DNA of 13,762 nucleotides from Chloroflexota bacterium (GTDB lineage Bacteria > Chloroflexota > Dehalococcoidia > Dehalococcoidales > RBG-16-60-22): the NCBI GenBank assembly GCA_016875955.1, contig VGOH01000012.1, positions 1-13,762 of the forward strand, read 5' to 3'. A program made the position numbers and the translations under genes. The notes beneath the pieces were generated by a model. It saw nothing but the letters and a program-made list of their open reading frames with translations. It was not told the origin of the DNA and ran no database searches. This document shows, one piece after another, positions 7,501 through 13,506 of this stretch. How positions within the stretch are numbered: position 1 is the first letter of the stretch; each line of letters starts with the position of its first letter.

Positions 7501-7561
7501 TCCCCGCCACCCCGGCCCCTATGACCAGAACCGCTTCCGATTTGTTCATCTTGCTATTCAT
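4535..7561 (-). CDS. Tandem HdrA-HdrA fusion flavoprotein
   Basis: 1008 residues made of two different HdrA modules. Module 1 (1 to about 435) starts directly at the FAD motif GAGVAG (15-20), so it lacks the HdrA N-terminal domain. It carries Cys59/62, two ferredoxin motifs (Cys121/124/127/131 and Cys168/171/174/178) and the HdrA cluster at Cys261, 272, 276 and 277. A charged Ala/Lys/Glu-rich linker follows (about 436-457). Module 2 has the N-terminal domain (Cys463, 465, 498, 523), FAD motif GGGIAG (601-606), no inserted ferredoxin, the cluster at Cys749, 760, 764 and 765, and a C-terminal ferredoxin domain (Cys943/946/949/953 and Cys974/977/980/984). The layout recalls a QmoA-QmoB fusion or the large HdrA-like BamE subunit of class II benzoyl-CoA reductase; this comparison is from memory. 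The start overlaps the previous stop (ATGA); Met5 is an alternative start. mvhD follows directly. Confidence 0.9.
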   Translation of the reverse strand: MNSKMNKSEAVLVIGAGVAGIKASLELAEAGHKVFLCERKPSLGGTLVQMDKWFPDNHCSLCQLLPTLNRDLSSQYCLRRGLVHPNIELQYRTEVTGLKGEAGNFQVTLTVRGTGVDAELCTGCGLCTEVCPVELASQFDEGLGKRKAIDALNPYATPRLYAIDWDKCTRCGDCVNKCPTKAIQLEQKESTSQLQVGAIILATGFEEFDPRLATQYGYRRYPNVITSIELERILSPGGPFAGELVRPSDGRAPASIAFLQCIGSREARRNYCSSACCMFAVKEATLLKQSYPKADVNIFFMDLRAFGKGYHRYYEQARDKLGVGFTRCRVPVVKEDPQTHDLVLKVASDNGSPVRRQFEMVVLSVGQTPAPEFAELCQTLGVEINKWGFCQTKAFSLVATSREGIYACGSAAGPKDIADTIIEAGAAACGASKWLGPPAAGKTEKETAAKTAEEKPQIAVFLCQCGNEIASALDFEQAAEYVGKLPDVVPVEKMPYLCHDEALKAAGQRAKELKANRLVLGACSYAGERLRAELAAETGLDEALIKVVNLREDVAWVHRDQPDKAQAKAESMLAMAVEDVRHSGYPPASMTGVTPGALVIGGGIAGLTAALAIAQPGIEVHLVEKSSELGGNLKDIYSTLESGDTRKLLAETVAQVNSSQNINIHTGSEIISVGGYAGNFRVCIKDKDESINTLEVGAIIVATGGAEYHPTEYLYGQNEKVITQRELGKKLSAGEIKPGELSSVVMIQCVGSREKDRPYCSRVCCSQALQNALKLKAANPEMEVTVLYRDMMSYGFKEEHYTLAREKGVNFVRYELERKPEVKEAGRRLTVEVVEPVLGGMLKLEPDILVLSAGIMPGDNGHLADILAVGLDTDGFFQEAEEKFRPTDFLREGIYVCGLAQAPRGVEETIAQAQAAAQRAVALLAAKQLKAGRTISETVQRLCRKCEMCVSVCPYDARARDEENNEIVVREALCQGCGACVVACPSGAAKLRGFRDRQVFSLIDAAFG

Positions 7562-9519
7562 ACGTATTCCGCCGTGGCGATATCGATTATCTCGAAGAAC
7601 TGCCGGGCGGTCCAGTTTTTATGGCTGATGGCTTTGGAAGGGCAGGTAACCGCGCAGGCGCCGCAGCCATCGCATATCGCTTCGTTAACCCTGGCTACCT
7701 TTTTCACCGGGTCAAGCTCAATTGCCTGAAAGGCACATACGGCGACACACTGCCCGCAGCCGCGGCAGACCTCATTGTCTACACGCGCTACCGTAGGGTC
7801 GTGGAGCAGTTCTTCACGGGAAAAGAGGGAGAGGATTTTGCTGGCGGCGCCGCTCGCCGAGGCGACGGTATCGGGCAAATCTCTGGGCCATTGTGCTGTC
7901 CCGGCGAGGTAGATGCCAGAGGTAAGCGTCTCCACCGGCCTCAGCTTTATGTGCGCCTCGGTAATGAAGCCGTGCTGGTCGGCGATGATATTGAGCTTCC
8001 TGGCCAGCTCCTTGGCTTCCGGGCTGGGCACCATAGCCGTCGCCAGAACCACCAGGTCGGCGGCAATCTCAATGCTCTTTCCGGTCAGGGTATCCGCACC
8101 CCAGACCTTGAGCTTGTCCCCGTCACGGAATATCCGGGAAACCCGGCCCCTCAGGTAGAGCACCCTCTCCTCGTCCACCACCTTCTTAACGTATTCCTCG
8201 TAGCCTTTGGCATCGGAACGGATATCCATGTAAAAAATGTATACCTGACCATGGGGATTGGCCTGCTGGTAAAGCTGCGCCTGCTTGGCCACGTACATGC
8301 AGCACACCCGGGAGCAGTAGGACACGCCGTGCTCCGGGTCGCGCGAGCCCACGCACTGCACGAAGACCACCTGCTCGGGCACTTTACCGTCGGACGGCCG
8401 CCTGACTTCTCCCGAGGTTGGCCCGGAAGGAGACAGCAACCTCTCCATCTGCAGCCCGTCGATTATATCCGGGTCCGAGGCATATTCGGCCAGGCCGTTG
8501 CAGGGGAAAAGCTCGTATCCCGTGGCCACGATGATGGCCCCCACCTTTTCCTCGGCTATGATATCCTCCTGCTGGAAATCAACGGCTTTCTGGGGGCAGG
8601 TTTCCTCACAGGCGTGACACTCCCCGCCGTTGAAATGCCGGCAGGTCGCCCGGTCTATCACCGGTCGCGGTGGCAGCGCCTCCGGGAAGGGGATATATAT
8701 GGCGCCTCGGTCGGTTAAACCGCGGTCAAATTCGGAGGGAACTTTAACCGGACAGCTTTCCAGACACAGCCCGCAGTTGTCGCATTTAGCTTCATCAACG
8801 CCAGTTGCCTTCCGCCTTATTTTCACCTGGAAATTGCCGACATAGCCGCTGATATCTTCTAGCTCTGAATAGGCGTAGAGTCTGATATTGGGATGCGAGG
8901 CCACCTTTGACATCAGAGGCGAGACCATGCAGGGAACTCGGCCAGCAATGGGGAATGTTCCCGAGAGCTGCGTGGCATGGCCGCCGATGCCGGGGCTTTT
9001 CTCCACCAGTACCACCTCATAGCTGCCATCAGCAATGTCCAGCGCCGCCTGCAAGCCCGCCACCCCGGCCCCGATAACCATCACCCTTTTGGTCAGCGGC
9101 ACCACCAGAGGGGTAAGCGAGATATTGCGGCGCAGCTTTTCAATGACCGCTTTGATTATGGCCGCCGCCTTCCGGGTCGCCGTCTCTTTTTCGGCATTAT
9201 GGGGCCAGCTGCACTGCTCCCGTATATTGGCCACCTCGCAGTGATAGGGATTGAGCCCTTCAGACGCTACCAGCTTGCGAAAAGTGTTCAGGTGCAGGGA
9301 GGGGGAACAGTTGCTCATGATAATGCCGTTCAGGTTCTTTTCTTTAATCGCCTTGCGCAACAGCTCCTGACCAGGGTCGGAGCACATGTAGATATAGTGC
9401 TCGGCATGGGCAACGCCAGGGTAATCCTTGATTTGCTCGACCACCCGCGCCACGTCCACGGTGCCGGCGATATTCAGCCCGCAGTGGCAGACAAAAACAC
9501 CAATTCGCTTCTCTTTCAT
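7558..9519 (-). CDS. hdrA: HdrA, canonical full-length electron-bifurcating subunit
   Basis: Heterodisulfide reductase subunit A, 653 residues, the normal length. Domains in order: N-terminal domain with Cys11, 13, 46 and 71; FAD Rossmann motif GAGVAG (150-155); inserted ferredoxin domain with Cys246/249/252/256 and Cys293/301/304/308; the HdrA-specific cluster motif Cys389, 402, 406 and 407 (CVGSRD, then CSRVCC); and a C-terminal ferredoxin domain with Cys585/588/591/595 and Cys616/619/622/626. In characterised Hdr complexes the FAD splits electron pairs between a low-potential ferredoxin branch and the HdrCB branch. The C-terminal half is very similar to the same region of the preceding HdrA-GltD protein, indicating tandem duplication. 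The ATG overlaps the upstream stop (ATGA), and its own stop overlaps the next start in the same way, so the three HdrA genes should be translationally coupled. All key cysteines are intact. Confidence 0.95.
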   Translation of the reverse strand: MKEKRIGVFVCHCGLNIAGTVDVARVVEQIKDYPGVAHAEHYIYMCSDPGQELLRKAIKEKNLNGIIMSNCSPSLHLNTFRKLVASEGLNPYHCEVANIREQCSWPHNAEKETATRKAAAIIKAVIEKLRRNISLTPLVVPLTKRVMVIGAGVAGLQAALDIADGSYEVVLVEKSPGIGGHATQLSGTFPIAGRVPCMVSPLMSKVASHPNIRLYAYSELEDISGYVGNFQVKIRRKATGVDEAKCDNCGLCLESCPVKVPSEFDRGLTDRGAIYIPFPEALPPRPVIDRATCRHFNGGECHACEETCPQKAVDFQQEDIIAEEKVGAIIVATGYELFPCNGLAEYASDPDIIDGLQMERLLSPSGPTSGEVRRPSDGKVPEQVVFVQCVGSRDPEHGVSYCSRVCCMYVAKQAQLYQQANPHGQVYIFYMDIRSDAKGYEEYVKKVVDEERVLYLRGRVSRIFRDGDKLKVWGADTLTGKSIEIAADLVVLATAMVPSPEAKELARKLNIIADQHGFITEAHIKLRPVETLTSGIYLAGTAQWPRDLPDTVASASGAASKILSLFSREELLHDPTVARVDNEVCRGCGQCVAVCAFQAIELDPVKKVARVNEAICDGCGACAVTCPSKAISHKNWTARQFFEIIDIATAEYV

Positions 9520-12500
9520 CGGTTTTCCGCTTTCGCCAGCACCGGTTCTTTCCTGGAGAAAAGGGCCAGCACCTTGCTGGCGGCACCGCTCCCCTGCGCT
9601 ACGGAATCGGGGATGTCCTTGGGGCCCTGGGCCGTCCCGGCGACATAGATGCCGGGGACAGAAGTCTCCAGCGGGCGGAGCTTGTAGTGGGCTTCGGTAA
9701 TGAATCCATAGCTATCAGTCTTGATGCCGAGCGTTCGCATCAGTGCTTTCGTCGCCGGATTGGGTACTATGGCCATGCCCAGCACCACCAGGTCGCATGA
9801 CAGTTCTATTTTCTTGCCGGTCAGAGTATCAGCGCCAAAGACCCTGAGCTTCTCCCCATCGCGAAACACCTTGGACACTCTGCCTCTTAAATATAATACC
9901 CCGTCCTCTTCCACCGCCCTCTGCACGAACTCCTCGTAGCCTTTGCCGGTGGTCCTGGTGTCCATGTAGAAAATATAAGCCTGGCCATCGTGGACAGCGT
10001 GCTTGTAGAGCATGGCCTGCTTGGCCAGATACATGCAGCATACTCGCGAACAGTAAGGGACGCCGTGCTCGGGGTCACGCGAGCCCACGCAGGAGATAAA
10101 GACCACCTCTCTGGGCGTTCTGGCATCGGACGGCCTCAATACCACCCCGGCCGTAGGGCCGCCGGGAGAGAGAATCCTCTCAAATTGAATTCCATCAAGG
10201 ACATCCGGGTCCATTTCATACTCAGCTATTGCCTTTACCGGGGTAAGTTCAAAGCCGGTGGCCACGATAATGGCACCGACATTAATCTCCTCATAGCTGT
10301 CGACCATGGCGTGATTGATGGCCTGCCTTTCGCAGGCGACCTCACAGGAGAGACATTCGCAGCAGCCAGCGCAGTTCAGACAGCGCTTGGCCTCCGCAAC
10401 AGCCTCTTTTTCACCAAAGCCAAGCTCAACCTCGGCAAATGATTTTAGCCTCTGTGCCGGGTCAAGCATCGGCATGGCGGCTCTTGGCTTCGGTTTTATG
10501 CCTTCTTTTGAGGCTTCCTTGACCCGATTGCGCGGCTCTGGCCTTCCCTGACGCAGGTCAGCGCCGGTCAGATAGCGGTCGATGCTTTCGGCGGCTTCCT
10601 TGCCAGCGGCAATGGCCCCGATGACATCCGCCGGTCCGGAGACCGCGTCGCCGCCAGCGAAGACGCCGGCCACGTTCGTTTCATAGGTGACAGAGTCTGC
10701 GGCAACAGTGCCCCGCTCAGTGTAGGCAAGCTCTTCTGGCATTCCATCTTTAGCCACCACCTGCCCGATGGCGATGATGACGTTGTCCACGTCCATGGTA
10801 AACTCCGAGCCTTTGACCGGTATGGGGCGTCGGCGACTGCTGGCATCAGGCTCCCCCAGCTCCATGCGGATGCACTCAATGCCGGTCAATCTGCTGCTTT
10901 GGCTTAATATTTTCGTCGGCGCGGCCAGGATATGAAGTTTGACGCCCTCGTTTTCCGCCTCGTCAACCTCGCTGGCGACGGCGGGCATTTCCTCACGGGA
11001 GCGCCGATAGACCATGGTCACCTCACCGGCGCCCAGGCGCCGGGCCACTCTGGCAGCGTCCACTGCGGCATTGCCCCCACCGATGACCGCCACCCGCTGC
11101 CCCAGGCTCACTTTTTCTCCAGAATTGACCTGTTTCAGGAAATCAATGGCGTGCCTTACCCCGGTTGTTTCCTCGCCGGGAATGCCCATCTTCTGGCTCA
11201 TCCCGGCCCCGGTGCCCAGGAAAACGGCCTTATATCCTTGCTTGAAAAGCTGGCTCAGGTCTTTTACCGGGCTGTCCGTCTTGATTTCCACGCCCAGTTC
11301 TCTGACGTAATCAATCTCGTTATCAAGTATATTATTCGGCAGCCGGTACTCCGGTATGCCGTAGCGCAGCAGGCCGCCGGCCAACGGCATGGCCTCAAAT
11401 ACCGTCACCGGATATCCCTTCCTGACCAGGTCATAGGCACAGGCCAGGCCGGCCGGGCCGGAACCGACCACCGCCACCTTCTCCGGCCTTGTCTTCTCCA
11501 CCGGCGTCGCCTTCTCCCGGCCCGCCTTTAGCTCATAGTCAGCAATGAATCTCTTCAATGTCCGTATGGCCATGGGCTCATCAACTGTCTTTCGCTCGCA
11601 CTCCGTTTCGCAGCGGTAGGTGCAGACCCGCCCGATGACCCCGGCAAAGGGCATGGTCCGGCGCACCACCGCCAGAGCCTCCTTAAACTTGCCCTGAGAG
11701 ATAAGGGCGATATACCCCTGGGCATTGACGCCGGCGGGACAGGCCGCCCGGCATGGAGAAATCCCCCTCTTTTCCACGGTAAAGACGGCGGGCACCGCCT
11801 GCCCGAAGGGTTTATAAATTGCTTTCTGCGAGGTCACCCCGCGCTCGTATTCGCTGTATACCTCTACCGGGCAGACACTGGCACACTCGCCGCACCCGGT
11901 ACACTTGCTCCTTTCCACATAGGAAGCTTTTCTTTTCACCCGCACCGAGAAATCTCCCACCCGGCCCGAAACTTTATCTACCTCCGAATAGGTCAGCAGC
12001 CTGATGTTGGGGTGCTGGCCAACCTCCACCATCTTGGGGGTCAGGATGCACTGGGGACAGTCCAGCGTGGGAAAGACTTCGGAGTACTGTATCATGTGCC
12101 CGCCGATGCTCGGGCTTCGCTCCACCAGGAAGACCTCGTAGCCGGCATCGGCGATATCCAGGGCCGCCTGAATGCCAGCCACCCCGCCGCCGATAATCAG
12201 GGCCTTTTTAATAATTGGCCGGCTGGCTTCCGGCGCTGGTGCTGCCGACGTTAATCTGGCAGCAAGGTTCGCCACCGCTTTTATGATATCTTCCGAATCC
12301 GGCTGGCCCAGGTCAACCACCTCAAACTGGTCTGGAGCCAGACCGGCGGCCTGTGCCTGGTCGCCAAAGGCACTTTTATGAAGGGCTGAGGAGCAGCTGG
12401 TGAAAATCACCCCGTCCAGCCGGTTTTCCTTTATCACCCCAGCCAGCCCCTCCGCAGACGGGTTCAGACACATATCCGGGTGGAGCTCAGAGTAGGCAAC

Positions 12501-12599
12501 GTCGGGATGGCGGCGAACTTCGGTCAGCAGCTTTTCGGTATCATCTGAATCCAGGGGGCTGAAGCTGCACTGGCAAAGAAAAATGCCTAACCTGCTCAT
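9516..12599 (-). CDS. hdrA: HdrA with inserted GltD/NfnL-type NAD(P)H:FAD oxidoreductase module
   Basis: A 1027-residue flavoprotein, much longer than ordinary HdrA (about 650). Residues 1-125 are the HdrA N-terminal domain, with Cys9, 11, 44 and 69. An FAD Rossmann motif GGGVAG is at 137-142, CPQC at 181-184, and one [4Fe-4S] motif at Cys233/236/239/243. Residues about 275-735 are a complete glutamate-synthase small-subunit-like module. It has the N-terminal cysteines 283, 287, 326, 330 and 334, an FAD motif GSGPAG (379-384), an NAD(P)H motif GGGNAA (507-512) followed by VYRRSREEMP, typical of NADPH-using relatives, and FAGGD at 647-651. A cysteine-dense motif (Cys740 to Cys756) follows, then the HdrA core resumes with Cys837, 850, 854 and 855. 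The usual C-terminal ferredoxin domain is missing. Role inferred: NAD(P)H entry or exit point of the Hdr complex. The ribosome binding site is weak (AGAGAAATA before ATG). The stop overlaps the next gene's start by ATGA. Confidence 0.92.
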   Translation of the reverse strand: MSRLGIFLCQCSFSPLDSDDTEKLLTEVRRHPDVAYSELHPDMCLNPSAEGLAGVIKENRLDGVIFTSCSSALHKSAFGDQAQAAGLAPDQFEVVDLGQPDSEDIIKAVANLAARLTSAAPAPEASRPIIKKALIIGGGVAGIQAALDIADAGYEVFLVERSPSIGGHMIQYSEVFPTLDCPQCILTPKMVEVGQHPNIRLLTYSEVDKVSGRVGDFSVRVKRKASYVERSKCTGCGECASVCPVEVYSEYERGVTSQKAIYKPFGQAVPAVFTVEKRGISPCRAACPAGVNAQGYIALISQGKFKEALAVVRRTMPFAGVIGRVCTYRCETECERKTVDEPMAIRTLKRFIADYELKAGREKATPVEKTRPEKVAVVGSGPAGLACAYDLVRKGYPVTVFEAMPLAGGLLRYGIPEYRLPNNILDNEIDYVRELGVEIKTDSPVKDLSQLFKQGYKAVFLGTGAGMSQKMGIPGEETTGVRHAIDFLKQVNSGEKVSLGQRVAVIGGGNAAVDAARVARRLGAGEVTMVYRRSREEMPAVASEVDEAENEGVKLHILAAPTKILSQSSRLTGIECIRMELGEPDASSRRRPIPVKGSEFTMDVDNVIIAIGQVVAKDGMPEELAYTERGTVAADSVTYETNVAGVFAGGDAVSGPADVIGAIAAGKEAAESIDRYLTGADLRQGRPEPRNRVKEASKEGIKPKPRAAMPMLDPAQRLKSFAEVELGFGEKEAVAEAKRCLNCAGCCECLSCEVACERQAINHAMVDSYEEINVGAIIVATGFELTPVKAIAEYEMDPDVLDGIQFERILSPGGPTAGVVLRPSDARTPREVVFISCVGSRDPEHGVPYCSRVCCMYLAKQAMLYKHAVHDGQAYIFYMDTRTTGKGYEEFVQRAVEEDGVLYLRGRVSKVFRDGEKLRVFGADTLTGKKIELSCDLVVLGMAIVPNPATKALMRTLGIKTDSYGFITEAHYKLRPLETSVPGIYVAGTAQGPKDIPDSVAQGSGAASKVLALFSRKEPVLAKAENR
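10320..11777 (-). other. GltD-like insert within HdrA (domain-level feature)
   Basis: Approximate DNA limits of the inserted NAD(P)H-dependent oxidoreductase module, residues about 275-760 of the 1027-residue HdrA. It lies between the first ferredoxin-type motif (Cys233-243) and the place where the second motif stands in canonical HdrA, a position now held by the cluster at Cys740-756. After it the HdrA sequence resumes at 'VGAIIVATG', the same landmark that follows the second cluster in the neighbouring canonical HdrA. Exact boundaries need a structure-based alignment. Confidence 0.75.
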
Positions 12600-12617
12600 T
12601 ATTTCTCTATAAAGTTC

Positions 12618-13496
12618 TCAGGAAACCAGATTTTTACTCTTTAGGAGAGAAAGAGGAGATACAAAGTCAAGTTCAAAATGGCAGACCTCCGGGTCAATGC
12701 CCAGGGCAATGGCCAGGAGCTGGGTGAAATAAAAAAGCGGCACGCCGGTAAAATCGCTGTATTGCTGTATCAATTCCGGCTGTCTCTGGCCGAGATTAAA
12801 GTGGCAGAGCGGACAGGTAAGGACCAGGGCCTCGGCGCCACGCCTCGTTGCCGAGCTCAATATCTCCCGGGCGCGCTGGGTAATGGCGTCGGGGTTGCCC
12901 ACGATTTGAAAGGAGCCACAGCATTCAGTAGCAAAGGGGAAATCCACCGCCTCCGCCCCCAGGGCCTCCACCAGTCGGTGCAGAATAGTCGGCCTCTCCA
13001 CCTGGTCGATGGCCACTTCCTGCGGCCGCAGCAGCGTGCAGCCGTAGTAGGGTGCCACCTTCAAACCTTTCAATGGCACCTTTACTTTGGCCGCGATATT
13101 CTCCCAGCCAATCTCGTCCCGGAGCACTTCCAGAAGGTGAACGACCTCCACCTCCCCATTGTAATCAACCTCCTCCTCCATAAAGTCGTTGAGGGTCTTC
13201 CTTTTTTCAGCGTCGTTACGCACCATAAGGTTCGCCCGCTTCAGGGTGTGGTAGCAGAAAGAACAAAGTGTGCCGACCCGGTCGCCATTCTGCTCCTTAA
13301 CCCGGATAAGGTTGCGCACCGGCGCCAGGTGATGGGCCAGGTCATCTTCGGCGAGCGAATAGACCGTGCCGCAGCAGTTCCAGCGCTCGATTTCGACCAG
13401 CCTGACATCCAGAGCGTTCAACGAGGCGATGGCTGAGTCTTCAAGACCCTTCGCCTTGGTCTTTAATGTACATCCTGGATAGTAACTCAGGTCCAT
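12618..13496 (-). CDS. hdrB: HdrB-like subunit with two CCG (noncubane cluster) domains, copy 1
   Basis: Heterodisulfide reductase subunit B, 292 residues, the normal family length. It has two cysteine-rich CCG domains. In the first the ligands are Cys9, Cys41-Cys42, Cys78 and Cys81; in the second they are Cys153, Cys192-Cys193, Cys228 and Cys231. All ten cysteines that hold the two noncubane [4Fe-4S] clusters in methanogen HdrB are therefore present, so the site is probably active. In methanogens this site reduces the CoM-S-S-CoB disulfide; in bacteria the substrate is usually unknown. The ATG is supported by a GAGGAG site four bases upstream. It sits between hdrC and an hdrA, giving the order C-B-A. 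It is clearly diverged from the second HdrB at 1562-2401, although both end in a shared 'SP..LL' tail. Confidence 0.93.
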   Translation of the reverse strand: MDLSYYPGCTLKTKAKGLEDSAIASLNALDVRLVEIERWNCCGTVYSLAEDDLAHHLAPVRNLIRVKEQNGDRVGTLCSFCYHTLKRANLMVRNDAEKRKTLNDFMEEEVDYNGEVEVVHLLEVLRDEIGWENIAAKVKVPLKGLKVAPYYGCTLLRPQEVAIDQVERPTILHRLVEALGAEAVDFPFATECCGSFQIVGNPDAITQRAREILSSATRRGAEALVLTCPLCHFNLGQRQPELIQQYSDFTGVPLFYFTQLLAIALGIDPEVCHFELDFVSPLSLLKSKNLVS

Positions 13497-13500
13497 AACA

Positions 13501-13506
13501 CTCCTC
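13501..13506 (-). promoter_or_regulatory. Ribosome binding site of the first hdrB
   Basis: GAGGAG, four bases upstream of the ATG at 13496. Its first bases overlap the TGA stop of the preceding hdrC, so termination and reinitiation are likely coupled. Confidence 0.6.

Noticed and set aside
4535..7561. Calling the fusion BamE or QmoAB outright
   Set aside because: The domain layout is suggestive, but no benzoyl-CoA reductase catalytic subunit (BamB type), APS reductase or QmoC-like gene is present to support either pathway.
7621..8718. 365-codon open frame on the plus strand
   Set aside because: It is antisense to the canonical HdrA, with no motif or convincing ribosome binding site. HdrA is certain here.
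4088..9519. Selenocysteine (in-frame TGA) in HdrA or MvhD, as in some anaerobes
   Set aside because: All expected cluster positions are encoded by cysteine codons, and the frames close only at normal ends.
9516..12599. Assembly chimera or frameshift joining a gltD gene and an hdrA gene
   Set aside because: One uninterrupted frame runs through both seams. HdrA sequence is present on both sides of the insert, and the second seam resumes exactly at a conserved HdrA landmark.
12600..12617. Promoter or terminator in the largest gap
   Set aside because: It is only 18 bases, AT-rich, with no hairpin and no room for -35/-10 elements. Similar reasoning applies to the other gaps.
12678..13436. 252-codon open frame on the plus strand
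   Set aside because: It is antisense to hdrB, whose ten cluster ligands are all present on the minus strand.
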